From assembly GCA_012522505.1 (NCBI GenBank), contig JAAYKJ010000226.1, positions 1-38,073 of the forward strand: DNA of 38,073 nucleotides. The letters run 5' to 3'. How positions within the stretch are numbered: the first letter of the stretch is position 1; each line of letters opens with the position of its first letter. The stretch comes from Clostridiaceae bacterium (GTDB lineage Bacteria; Bacillota; Clostridia; DSM-8532). Position numbers and translations under genes: made by a program. A model generated the notes under the pieces. It worked only from the letters and a program-made list of their open reading frames with translations. It was not told the origin of the DNA and did not search any database. Positions 16,124-24,208 of this stretch are shown here, one piece after another.

Positions 16124-17689
16124 ATGAAAAAGCTGATACTGTGTCTGATATTGGCCTTTTGGGTGGTCCAGCAGCCAGTGAAGACCTCTGCAGAATCAAT
16201 TACCATGAATTTTGAATATATTGATACGGAAAAGGACATTCTCATCCATGTCATTTGGGAAAAAGAGCAGCCTGATCTGCTGTTTATTGCCCCGGACGGT
16301 ACCCAATACAATCCTGAACTGGAGCAGGAGGGAGCCATGACGGTCATCGGGGCTGATGAAATGTTTTATTTGATCTATAAAGCCCCAAAAGGACAATGGA
16401 AAATAACCTATGACAAAAAGTCCAACGAAACCATTCAAATTGGTGTTGAAGATTATAATACAAATTTCTTTATTTCCAGCTTTACGATTGGCCAGATGGA
16501 CGGCAGTATGCTTCCGGTTGTTTTTCAAGCCGAACACTCAACCTATGATGTGCAGTATCAGTACGTCATCTCTGCTGTAATTGAAAAACTGGGTGAGGAA
16601 AAGGAACTGGCCAGAGGCAGAGCCTATGCCAACCAGGAGAGTTCGATCATGCTGAACCTGGAGAAGCTGGCATCCTATTCAGATTATATGCTGCAGCTGT
16701 ATGTGGTATATAATGACAATGGAACGGATATTTTTGATATGATCTATTCCGAGCCGTTTTCCTATACGAATCCTGCGACGCCACAGGCAGTTACCGATTA
16801 TACCGTCCTGATGAAGCCCGATGAGTATCTTGTGGATATCCGATGGGACAACTACCCGCGAAATGCTCAGTCCGTTATGATTGCCCTTTTTCAGAACAAC
16901 GAAACCGAGCCTGTCTTCTATGACGAATATCATCCCGATGACAAGTCGGTGTCCCTTTCCTATTACCCTGGCGTCGAAACACTCAAAATTGATTTCAGCG
17001 TCAAAACAAACGATCTCTATTCAGAACCCCTCGTAAAGACCATTGAACTTACCGCATCTGCCAGCATAGAGTTTGAAGATATCCTTGCAATGAATAAAAA
17101 CATGCTGGAAATGCGATATCATCACTTCAGTAAGCAGAAAGCAATATTGACAGTGAATGAAAACCAAACCGAGCTTTATCTTGATGGAAGCGGTGGGATG
17201 GGGATTGGGCTGCAGGACGACTGGAATCATGTGAATGTTACGTATACCGACAGCAACAATATTTCCTGGATAGTATCCAAGGAGATCTTTGTCGATCGTA
17301 TACCTCCGGTTCTGTCATTGTTTGAAGACTATAATGGCATTCTTACAAAAGACTCAGAATTCATGATTGTTGGAAGTGTGGGAGACTGCAGTTCCCTTGT
17401 GATAAACGGGCAGGAAGTTCAGTTTGACGTGGACGGCAGTTTCAGCCATACCGTAGCCCTTCATGATGGAGAGAACAGATTTGACTGTGTAGCGTCGGAC
17501 GCAGTAGGAAATGAGACGCTGTATACTGCTGTGATCACAAAAGTTTCGGGTTCTGATAAAGCTGCTTCTGACAAGCAGAACACTGTAAAGGGAATTCGCG
17601 GGTACCTGCCGCTGATTATCGGAAGCGCACTGGGCTTTCTTGCTTTGTTGTATGCGCTGATTTTCTGGCGGAAAAGAAAACCAAATTAG
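16124..17689 (+). CDS. Secreted type I membrane protein with Ig-like/glucodextranase-B-like domain
   Basis: A 521-residue protein: signal peptide (1-25), a beta-rich ectodomain, and a C-terminal membrane helix (LIIGSALGFLALLYALIFW) followed by a short basic tail RKRKPN. Residues ~390-475 match the bacterial Ig-like/Glucodextran_B pattern (LVINGQEVQFDVDGSFSHTV, then ENRFDCVASDAVGNET). Earlier parts hold Fn3-like units. The ATG at 16124 follows GGAGGAG; a TTG at 16112 lies inside that site. It sits 15 nt after the vWA gene, so it is a likely partner of that protein at the cell surface. The function is unknown. Confidence 0.8.
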   Translation: MKKLILCLILAFWVVQQPVKTSAESITMNFEYIDTEKDILIHVIWEKEQPDLLFIAPDGTQYNPELEQEGAMTVIGADEMFYLIYKAPKGQWKITYDKKSNETIQIGVEDYNTNFFISSFTIGQMDGSMLPVVFQAEHSTYDVQYQYVISAVIEKLGEEKELARGRAYANQESSIMLNLEKLASYSDYMLQLYVVYNDNGTDIFDMIYSEPFSYTNPATPQAVTDYTVLMKPDEYLVDIRWDNYPRNAQSVMIALFQNNETEPVFYDEYHPDDKSVSLSYYPGVETLKIDFSVKTNDLYSEPLVKTIELTASASIEFEDILAMNKNMLEMRYHHFSKQKAILTVNENQTELYLDGSGGMGIGLQDDWNHVNVTYTDSNNISWIVSKEIFVDRIPPVLSLFEDYNGILTKDSEFMIVGSVGDCSSLVINGQEVQFDVDGSFSHTVALHDGENRFDCVASDAVGNETLYTAVITKVSGSDKAASDKQNTVKGIRGYLPLIIGSALGFLALLYALIFWRKRKPN

Positions 17690-17747
17690 CTGGATGGCCA
17701 TCACCAGACCGATAGAGGTAAAAAGGTTATTGATACATCGCAAAAGT

Positions 17748-17770
17748 CGCCCAGTTTTGGGCGGTTTTTT
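17748..17770 (+). terminator. Intrinsic terminator after the Ig-like gene
   Basis: CGCCCA / TGGGCG stem with a GTTT loop, followed by GTTTTTT. It lies 58 bases past the stop and 50 bases before the next gene. Confidence 0.85.
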
Positions 17771-17820
17771 GGGAAGGTATGCGTTGAAGAATATTCAACC
17801 AGGGAGGTTACAGATACAAA

Positions 17821-18132
17821 ATGAAAACAAGCAGAATTCAAAATTACATTGTTACAGGGATATTATTTTTGGGAACCCTGGCTGGTGCCGGTTACAATTA
17901 CTATAGATGGCGGGAGCTAAACAAAGGTATCTTATCGCTTGACTATATCAATCTAGCCTCTAAATCCGCCAAGGATGCGTACATGATGGTCAAAGAAGCA
18001 GCAATTTATTACCGAATGTTTGTTACCCTGGGAATCGCTGCGGGTATATTATTGCTGGTTTTAGCCGCTTATATATTGATAACTTCCGTCCTGACCAAAA
18101 AAGAGCGCAACAAATTAACCGGCTCAGAATAA
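17821..18132 (+). CDS. Small two-helix membrane protein
   Basis: 103 residues with an N-terminal helix (YIVTGILFLGTLAGAGYNYY), a ~35-residue loop outside or inside, and a second helix (FVTLGIAAGILLLVLAAYILITSVL) with a basic tail. No family was recognised. GGGAGG lies 13 bases before the ATG, longer than usual, but no other in-frame start exists. It has no evident own promoter and lies behind a terminator, so read-through from the vWA locus is possible. Confidence 0.6.
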   Translation: MKTSRIQNYIVTGILFLGTLAGAGYNYYRWRELNKGILSLDYINLASKSAKDAYMMVKEAAIYYRMFVTLGIAAGILLLVLAAYILITSVLTKKERNKLTGSE

Positions 18133-18167
18133 GTCTTGATAACGGCTTTTTGCTCAGACACTTTTTT
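18133..18167 (+). terminator. Terminator between convergent genes
   Basis: GTCT-GA / TC-AGAC stem (one bulged T) with a 14-nt loop, followed by six T. It lies directly after the small membrane protein gene. Confidence 0.5.
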
Positions 18168-18223
18168 ACCCTTTTAACCCTTATTGCTGGTTTTGGTGGC
18201 GAGCCTTCGCGTGAATATGAATC

Positions 18224-18478
18224 TTAGTTTAAATCGATAAGCTTGGCCTTTATTCCTTCAAGGCTGTTCAGTTCCTTAACCAATTTCTCAACTTCTTCTT
18301 TGGTTCCATATGGTTGAAGCACAATAAGACCATCATTTGCGCAAGCATGATCACTTACTTCATGTAAGCCCAAACGAGTTTTAATCTTACAGCCGTTTTT
18401 AGTTAGGGTCTCCTGAAAATTCAGAGCATTGTCAACCCGATTGTTCATACGTACTCCAATAACATAATAGCAAGACAT
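18224..18478 (-). CDS. Small ACT-like protein, distant relative of the TM1266 regulator
   Basis: 84 residues: YYVIGVRMNNRVDNALNFQE, then KTRLGLHEVSDHACANDGLI, then EEVEKLVKELNSLEGIKAKL. The strand-helix-strand pattern, the RxG turn and the C-terminal L..LeGik segment match the order seen in the TM1266-type protein at 7284, so a ferredoxin/ACT-like fold is likely. That is an inference from visual alignment. GGAGG lies 8 bases before the ATG. It has its own promoter at 18506-18533. The role is unknown; sensing of a small ligand would fit the fold. Confidence 0.65.
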   Translation of the reverse strand: MSCYYVIGVRMNNRVDNALNFQETLTKNGCKIKTRLGLHEVSDHACANDGLIVLQPYGTKEEVEKLVKELNSLEGIKAKLIDLN

Positions 18479-18505
18479 AAAGTATCCTCCTCGATGTTCG
18501 TTTTC

Positions 18506-18533
18506 TTTATATCATTGTAAACGATCGATTCAA
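18506..18533 (-). promoter_or_regulatory. Promoter of the small ACT-like gene
   Basis: On the minus strand: TTGAAT (18528-18533), a 16-bp spacer and TATAAA (18506-18511). Confidence 0.6.
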
Positions 18534-18594
18534 TAAAAGCTATCTGTTTTTTCGCACTACTGAAAGTATTATATATGGCATCTCCGCGGGAATC

Positions 18595-18617
18595 CTGGTG
18601 AGAGGAACAACCACCAG
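18595..18617 (-). other. Hairpin downstream of the GntR regulator gene
   Basis: CTGGTG / CACCAG stem with an 11-nt loop, 59 bases past the regulator stop on the minus strand. No T-tract follows, so a terminator role is uncertain. I see no gene in 18534-18675. Confidence 0.35.
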
Positions 18618-18675
18618 AATTTCCATAAAATTGGATGAACGTTAAGAACTCGACGCTTTATTTGGATGGGGTTCT

Positions 18676-19398
18676 TTAAAAAGTCTTCAGTTGGAAACTC
18701 GTTTCGTTTTCAATTTTGAAGTATTCTGGATATTTCTCGGATAAAGTTTCAATTTCTTTAACAAGCTTTGATGAATGCTCCAGAAAAAGCTGCCGAACGA
18801 TATCGATATTACAGGCTGTGATATTCTGAAGCATATGCTTGTGTTGCTCAATGACACCCAAGAAAATGTCATGATCCCAGATACTCATAAGACGCACTCT
18901 TCTGTAATGCCCAGACAAGCTTTGTATTGTATTCCAGCACATGTTTTTGTTGATGGCATTAAAAAAAACGTGATGAAATTTGTCATCGTATTCAAGGCAG
19001 GAAAGATAATCTTTTGCTTCAAGGGCTTCAACCTGCTTGTCGATAAATGCTTGAAGGCTGTCGATGTGGGAATGCTGATACTCCTGCATAAAAACACTGA
19101 CGGCCCGCACCTCCAGACTTAGGCGTAAAAAAAGTTCTTCTTCAACCCTGCGAATATCAATTCTTGAAACACTTGTCCCTTTTTGCGGGAACACATCCAC
19201 AAGACCTTCCTTGGCAAGTTTTATCAGTGCATCCCTAACGGGTGTTCTACTAACATTCAATTGTTCTGAAATGCTTTTCACATTTAAAGCGTCACCTGGC
19301 TTCAGGTTCAAATTGACGATATTATCCAAAAGTGTGAAATAAACAATATCCCCGATATTGTATGATGAAGGTACGCTATTCATACTATTTGTAAACAT
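18676..19398 (-). CDS. GntR/FadR-family transcriptional regulator (FCD domain)
   Basis: 240 residues. Residues ~12-75 form a winged helix-turn-helix (ISEQLNVSRTPVRDALIKLAKEGLV with the wing QKGTSVS). The rest is an all-helical FCD ligand domain with metal-binding residues visible in YDDKFHHVFF, EQHKHML and LEHSSK. FadR-type regulators of this group often respond to sugar acids. The gene lies directly downstream of uxuA on the same strand, so it probably controls hexuronate catabolism. The start at 19398 has CAGGAG six bases upstream; an ATG at 19404 abuts that site and is too close. Confidence 0.88.
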   Translation of the reverse strand: MFTNSMNSVPSSYNIGDIVYFTLLDNIVNLNLKPGDALNVKSISEQLNVSRTPVRDALIKLAKEGLVDVFPQKGTSVSRIDIRRVEEELFLRLSLEVRAVSVFMQEYQHSHIDSLQAFIDKQVEALEAKDYLSCLEYDDKFHHVFFNAINKNMCWNTIQSLSGHYRRVRLMSIWDHDIFLGVIEQHKHMLQNITACNIDIVRQLFLEHSSKLVKEIETLSEKYPEYFKIENETSFQLKTF

Positions 19399-19450
19399 AT
19401 GCATCTCCTGCTAAAGCATTGCTGAGGGCAAAACCCCAAATCCCACTACT

Positions 19451-19482
19451 ATCTTATTACAACGCAAGCAATTGCGCAAGCA
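19451..19482 (-). promoter_or_regulatory. Promoter and possible operator of the GntR gene
   Basis: On the minus strand: TTGCGC (19474-19479), a 17-bp spacer and TAAGAT (19451-19456). The direct repeat TGCTTGCG-CAAT-TGCTTGCG (19463-19482) covers the -35 and spacer, so it may bind a regulator. Confidence 0.45.
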
Positions 19483-19536
19483 TATGCAACACACGGTAAC
19501 AAGGTTCCAATAGAGAAGGGGAGGGGTTCAAATGAG

Positions 19537-19573
19537 AAGCGGAAGCAATACGTCTGTGTAATTGCTTCCGCTT
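19537..19573 (-). terminator. Hairpin between uxuA and the GntR gene
   Basis: A perfect 13-bp stem, AAGCGGAAGCAAT / ATTGCTTCCGCTT, with an 11-nt loop, 32 bases past the uxuA stop. It lacks a T-run, so it may be an attenuator or an mRNA-stabilising 3' structure rather than a full terminator. Confidence 0.55.
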
Positions 19574-19604
19574 GTTATTGGAGAGTATTTATTGGTATTA
19601 CATG

Positions 19605-20753
19605 CTAAACTGTTGATTTTGGCTTACTATACATCAGTATACCTGGAAGGTTTATTCCATAGCATTCATTTCCATAGGTTACCGGGGCAGCGCTTTGCTT
19701 GCGGATAGCCTCCCAAAGGCCACTCAAATAGGCTACACCAAGGGCACGATCATACAAACCATAGCCCGGCATGGATTTTTCATCCCATATGGCTCTGCCG
19801 TGGTCTGGCCGCATAATGCCATCAAAGCCAATATCGTGAAAGGCCTTCATGATTTCATACATGTCCAGGGAACCATCAGAAGACAGATGCGCTGCTTCAT
19901 CAAATTTTCCCTTGCCCAAGTGTCGGACATTGCGTACGTGTGCAAAGTGAATTCTGTCACCCAGGGCCCTTATTATTGCAGGCAGATCGTTATCCGGGTT
20001 TGAGCCCAAAGAACCAGTGCATAGGGTAATTCCGTTATATGGGCTGTCTACCATACCAATAATTTTCTGCAGATTATTCAAATTGGTAACTACACGGGGC
20101 AGACCAAACACCGGCCAAGCCGGATCGTCGGGATGGATGGCCATTTTTATGCCATACTCTTCACAGGTGGGCATAATGGCCGTCAGGAAATATTTCATGT
20201 TCTCCAGCAGTTTGTCATTATTAACGTCCTTATACAGCTCGAACAAAGAACGTATTTTTGCCATTCTTTCAGGTTCCCATCCGGGGAGTACAAAACCATT
20301 TGCATTGGAATCCATTCTGTCGAACATGTCGTCAGGGTTTATTTTGCTGATGATCTCCTGATCATAGGACAGAACAGTGGAACCATCCTCCCGCGGTTTG
20401 GCCAGGTCTGAGCGGGTCCAGTCAAATACTGGCATAAAATTGTAGCAAACCAGACGGATCCCCTCTTCACCTAAATGTCTCAGTGTTTGAATATAGTTTT
20501 CAATGTAATGATCCCTTTCCGGAAGCCCGGCCTTGATGGCGTCGTGAATGTTAACGCTCTCTATGCCGGATACCTCAAGGCCATGCTTTTCAACCTCGGC
20601 TTTCATCGCACGAATTCTTTCCTTTGACCAAACCTCACCGGCTGGAATATCATAAAGAGTTGTAACAACTCCTGCTACACCGGGGATTTGCCGGATATAT
20701 TTTAATGGAATGGTATCAACTTCTGACCCAAACCACCGTAATGTCATCTTCAT
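19605..20753 (-). CDS. uxuA: Mannonate dehydratase
   Basis: 382 residues, matching UxuA from end to end: the start KMTLRWFGSEVDTIPLKYIR, then QIPGVAGVVTTLYDIPAGEVW, YNFMPVFDWTRSDL, KMAIHPDDPAWPVFGLPRVV, LCTGSLGSNPDNDL, HFAHVRNV and MRPDHGRA. It dehydrates D-mannonate to 2-keto-3-deoxy-D-gluconate in glucuronate breakdown and uses a divalent metal held by His/Asp/Cys residues in these blocks. GGGTGGGA precedes the start. Its promoter overlaps a palindromic operator-like site, and the GntR regulator lies downstream. No other hexuronate gene is in the window. Confidence 0.96.
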   Translation of the reverse strand: MKMTLRWFGSEVDTIPLKYIRQIPGVAGVVTTLYDIPAGEVWSKERIRAMKAEVEKHGLEVSGIESVNIHDAIKAGLPERDHYIENYIQTLRHLGEEGIRLVCYNFMPVFDWTRSDLAKPREDGSTVLSYDQEIISKINPDDMFDRMDSNANGFVLPGWEPERMAKIRSLFELYKDVNNDKLLENMKYFLTAIMPTCEEYGIKMAIHPDDPAWPVFGLPRVVTNLNNLQKIIGMVDSPYNGITLCTGSLGSNPDNDLPAIIRALGDRIHFAHVRNVRHLGKGKFDEAAHLSSDGSLDMYEIMKAFHDIGFDGIMRPDHGRAIWDEKSMPGYGLYDRALGVAYLSGLWEAIRKQSAAPVTYGNECYGINLPGILMYSKPKSTV

Positions 20754-20809
20754 CGTTCATCCCACCCTTTCTGTAATACTGGGTTTTGTGTGTTTTCCCA
20801 TCTATAGTA

Positions 20810-20840
20810 ATATATTAACATACTAATATATCAGTGTCAA
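20810..20840 (-). promoter_or_regulatory. uxuA promoter overlapping an inverted-repeat operator
   Basis: On the minus strand: TTGACA (20835-20840), a 17-bp spacer and TAATAT (20812-20817). The inverted repeat ATATATTA-N6-TAATATAT (20810-20831) covers the -10 and most of the spacer, where a bound repressor would block RNA polymerase. Confidence 0.7.
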
Positions 20841-21005
20841 TATGAGTAGAATAATCGAAAATATCCGGTGAAATATCATTTTTTTCAACAAAATGCACAA
20901 GAGTGTCTATGTGAGCCAACTGTTGTGGAGACAAAAACACCCGGTTATCTTATAATCCATATGTGTATTGGATATAATACTGGAAATCAGCTTTATATGA
21001 CTATC

Positions 21006-22298
21006 TTAGAGGGAAGAGCTTGGGAGGTCGATGTTGAGGGATGCCCCTCCAGCATGATTATTTGTTGCCCATATTTTACCACCGCAGGCTTCTACGATCT
21101 CCTTGCAGATGGATAGTCCCAGACCTGCGACCGTTCGCCCCTTATCGGAAGTATAGAACGGATCGAATACTTTCTGAAGCTCACCTTCTGGAATGCCAGA
21201 ACCATTATCATCTACAACAAAACGTACCACATCTGCTTGCAGGAAGCAGGAAATAACAATGGAAGGTCGTTGCTCTTTTATGTGTTTCAGGCTATTGTCG
21301 ATAATGTTCCCGAAAACTCTTCTCATTTTCGACACATCGATAAAAATGGACTCGTTAGGACAGTTCACCTGGATAGAAAAGTCAATGTCCTTATCCAGCA
21401 ACTCAGCTTCATAGTCAGCTTTCAAAATGGCGCAGAACTTTTCAACGGAGATTCGCTGTTGTTTCAGTCCGCTATGAATGTAAAGGCTCAGATACTCGTC
21501 AAAATCCTCGATGAGGTTTTTGATTGAAATAGACTTGTTGTAGATGATTTGGACATATTGCTCACGTCTGTCCGGTGTTAAGGAGGGTTTTTTCAGGCGT
21601 TCGGCAAAGCCCATGATCGAAGTGAGCGGTGTTTTGATATCATGTGAAATGGAGGCGATAATCAAATGTTGTTTCCGCTTTTCTTTCTCGATGGTTTCGG
21701 TAAGGGTAACAAACTCGTTTTGTAAAAGCCCGATTTCATCGTCACGCACCACCCTTTGAGGTCTGGAGCCTTCTTTATAATGCGCCATGTTTTTATACAA
21801 AGAAATAATAGGCTTTGCGAACCCCCAATAAATAGGGAGCGCGGAGAACAGCAAAATAATAAAAATAATGATGATTTCTGCAGTGAAAATACTCCATGCT
21901 ATTTCATATGCCGATATATGCTTCAATTGCATCATCTGCGTTACCTTAAGCAAATACACCTTATCGCCAAGGTGAAACAGGTTGGCGGCACTGTTTTTAA
22001 CGTGCACCTCTGTTTCTTTACCTGCATGCAAAACGGTTGCACCATCCTCATCGCTCACTTCGATGAGGAAATCGTTCTGTGCAGCAATCTCGTGCAACAC
22101 ATCTGCGAAATCCTCCCGGTTGTCTATTTCCTTTGCAATGCGGTTGGTTTCAGCCTGCAGTTCTTCGTGCATGCTGGTATTGAAGCTGGTAATCTGCCTG
22201 GAAAGGAAAAGATTATAATAGCCATACACAAACAGGATATTTGCAAGGAATGCGCAAAGGACAAACAACAAAAGCTTGGTTCTAATACTCATCTTCAT
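21006..22298 (-). CDS. Sensor histidine kinase
   Basis: 430 residues: a membrane helix (~7-31), an outer domain of ~95 residues, a second helix (~128-158), a HAMP-like linker, the phosphoacceptor domain with SHDIKTPLTS (H219), and a HATPase_c domain with N box (IDNSLKHI), DNGSGIP and GLGLSICKEIV. It should autophosphorylate and pass phosphate to the response regulator encoded just upstream; the two genes overlap by 17 nt. The start may be the ATG at 22298 or the one six bases further on. The signal is unknown; linkage to an ABC exporter suggests an envelope-active compound. Confidence 0.92.
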   Translation of the reverse strand: MKMSIRTKLLLFVLCAFLANILFVYGYYNLFLSRQITSFNTSMHEELQAETNRIAKEIDNREDFADVLHEIAAQNDFLIEVSDEDGATVLHAGKETEVHVKNSAANLFHLGDKVYLLKVTQMMQLKHISAYEIAWSIFTAEIIIIFIILLFSALPIYWGFAKPIISLYKNMAHYKEGSRPQRVVRDDEIGLLQNEFVTLTETIEKEKRKQHLIIASISHDIKTPLTSIMGFAERLKKPSLTPDRREQYVQIIYNKSISIKNLIEDFDEYLSLYIHSGLKQQRISVEKFCAILKADYEAELLDKDIDFSIQVNCPNESIFIDVSKMRRVFGNIIDNSLKHIKEQRPSIVISCFLQADVVRFVVDDNGSGIPEGELQKVFDPFYTSDKGRTVAGLGLSICKEIVEACGGKIWATNNHAGGASLNIDLPSSSL

Positions 22299-22977
22299 AT
22301 TCCGGGTTCTTTACAAGCTTGTACCCGACCCCCCATACGGTCTTAATGTAACGGTTTTGTTTGTCAAGTTTTGAGCGAAGGTTTTTGATGTTGACAGCCA
22401 CAGTACCAATATCTGCAAATTCGGTTCCCCATACTGCATTAAAGATCTGTTCCTTTGAAACAACCTTCCCGGCATTTTGAAAAAGGTAATGCAAAAGTTG
22501 AAATTCTCTCATGGTCAACTCCACAGGTTTATTGTTCACTTTAACCTCATAACTTTCCGGGTCAAGCTGAATGTTTCCGATGGTAAGGGTTAAGTTTTTA
22601 TTTTGAAGGTTTCGTTTTTCTCTGCGCAAATGGGCTTTAACCCGTGCAACCAGTTCTTCGGATATAAAAGGCTTTGAGATATAGTCATCTGCACCCATTT
22701 CAAATCCGAGCATGGTATCATATGTGCGGTTTTTTGCAGTTACAAATAAAATGGGGCAGGAAACGGTGTTTCTGATTTGCCTGCAGATTTCCAATCCATC
22801 AACATCGGGCAGCATGATGTCGAGAAGGATTAAAGAGATATCCGGGTTATTGTTAATCAGCTTAAAGGTGCTTTCTCCATTAAAGGCAACCAAGCATTCA
22901 TAGCCCTCATCGGTTAGGGTATCCGAAATGAGCAGTGCGATTTCTTTATCATCATCAACGATCAGTATTTTTTCCAT
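22282..22977 (-). CDS. OmpR/PhoB-family response regulator
   Basis: 231 residues. A receiver domain (1-120) has an acidic pocket (DDD near 9), the phosphoacceptor D53 (LILLDIMLPD), a conserved T/S and K (FVTAK; YISKPF), followed by a winged-helix DNA-binding domain (~130-225; ELTMREFQLLHYLFQNAGKVV, VAVNIKNLRSKLD, GVGYKLV). AAGGGG precedes the start. It lies between the adaptor and the kinase genes and probably controls the whole unit. Confidence 0.94.
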   Translation of the reverse strand: MEKILIVDDDKEIALLISDTLTDEGYECLVAFNGESTFKLINNNPDISLILLDIMLPDVDGLEICRQIRNTVSCPILFVTAKNRTYDTMLGFEMGADDYISKPFISEELVARVKAHLRREKRNLQNKNLTLTIGNIQLDPESYEVKVNNKPVELTMREFQLLHYLFQNAGKVVSKEQIFNAVWGTEFADIGTVAVNIKNLRSKLDKQNRYIKTVWGVGYKLVKNPEYEDEY

Positions 22978-22997
22978 GATAACACCCCTTTGATACC

Positions 22998-24191
22998 TTA
23001 TTTTACAGGGAAATACACATCAGCGCTGTAGCCCGGTTTCAGCTCCCACTGCGGATCCTGTGGTTTAACCTGCACCTTGACAATTCGCTTCCCGTCCTTC
23101 TCCACTGCCAGGTTGGAGATGTGGATGACCTCTCCAGGGATTGACAGGCTATTATCCTGTGGAGGGACAATCTGAACGGTCATGCCAAGGTTAACTTTTT
23201 TGATGAACTCCTCGTCTACTTCAGCACTTACAACGATAGAGTCCATATCGATCAGTTGCAGCACCCTTGTAGGTGTATGCTGTGTTCCTACTGCGGTGCC
23301 ATTCATCACCCCAATGTTTTTTACAATGCCATTTTCGATATGAGAGACAATATGGTTGTTATTCAGATACTCTTTGGTACTCTTATTCTTCATCATTTTC
23401 AGATCGATCTGGGACACATTGATACTGCTTTTTTGCATCGCGGTATTGGCTGCATTTGATCTTTCAATCTGGTTCAGCTGGGTTTGCTTGGACTGTAAAG
23501 CAAGATTCAGTTGATCCAGTTCAGTTTTTAAAGCCCTCTTTGTCTTTTCAATATTATTTTCAACATCGACGAATGCATTTTCTCTTCGTGTAAGAATATC
23601 CGTATATTGATCCAGAACACTTTTAGGGATTGAACCCGCAGCATACAAGGTCTGATGATCCTGCACATCCCGCTTTGCAATATCCAACTCAGTTTTTGCC
23701 GATTCCAGGGTTGTTTGGAGAATGATTAAATCTGCATTGGTTTCCTGAGCATATTCCCGGGTTTTGGTTTCGATATCCTCTTTCAGTTGTGCAATATCTG
23801 CCAGAAGGGCGGTGGTATCCTGGTGTGTGTTTTCAAGCGCAGCTTTACCGGAGGCTATCTGTTCCTGCAATTTATCAATAGTTGCATGATACTCCGACAT
23901 ATCCAGTTCTGCCAGCTCCTGCCCCAGGGATACCCGGTCACCTTCCTTTACCTTCACATCGGTAACGAAGGTTGGAAAGTCAATGATGATATCGTAAATT
24001 TTATCGTAGGTTACTTCACCCCATGCAACCATGGTTTCAGGCCGTTTTGGTTGCGAAAAAGTCGGATCGGGGTTTGTTTTACTGCGCTGCTGTATTTCAT
24101 TATATCGAATTATCCCTGCTGCTACAAGGACGATCAGGATGACGACCGGTATCAGGAACCACTTTCGCTTCTTTGATTTAACTTTTGACAT
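22998..24191 (-). CDS. HlyD-family efflux adaptor (membrane fusion protein)
   Basis: 397 residues: an N-terminal membrane anchor (WFLIPVVILIVLVAAGIIRY), a lipoyl-like half (VKEGDRVSLGQELAELD), a long alpha-hairpin coiled coil (~95-265) and a second beta domain (VSAEVDEEFIKKVNLGMTVQ). In Gram-positive bacteria such adaptors work with MacB/FtsX-type permeases. GGAGGG precedes the start; it lies 17 nt after the permease gene. The export substrate is not apparent. Confidence 0.88.
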   Translation of the reverse strand: MSKVKSKKRKWFLIPVVILIVLVAAGIIRYNEIQQRSKTNPDPTFSQPKRPETMVAWGEVTYDKIYDIIIDFPTFVTDVKVKEGDRVSLGQELAELDMSEYHATIDKLQEQIASGKAALENTHQDTTALLADIAQLKEDIETKTREYAQETNADLIILQTTLESAKTELDIAKRDVQDHQTLYAAGSIPKSVLDQYTDILTRRENAFVDVENNIEKTKRALKTELDQLNLALQSKQTQLNQIERSNAANTAMQKSSINVSQIDLKMMKNKSTKEYLNNNHIVSHIENGIVKNIGVMNGTAVGTQHTPTRVLQLIDMDSIVVSAEVDEEFIKKVNLGMTVQIVPPQDNSLSIPGEVIHISNLAVEKDGKRIVKVQVKPQDPQWELKPGYSADVYFPVK

Positions 24192-24208
24192 GGGTATCCC
24201 TCCATTAT

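Noticed and set aside
20868-21116. Plus-strand frame between uxuA and the histidine kinase
   Set aside because: No ribosome binding site, no family likeness, and it runs into the kinase gene on the other strand.
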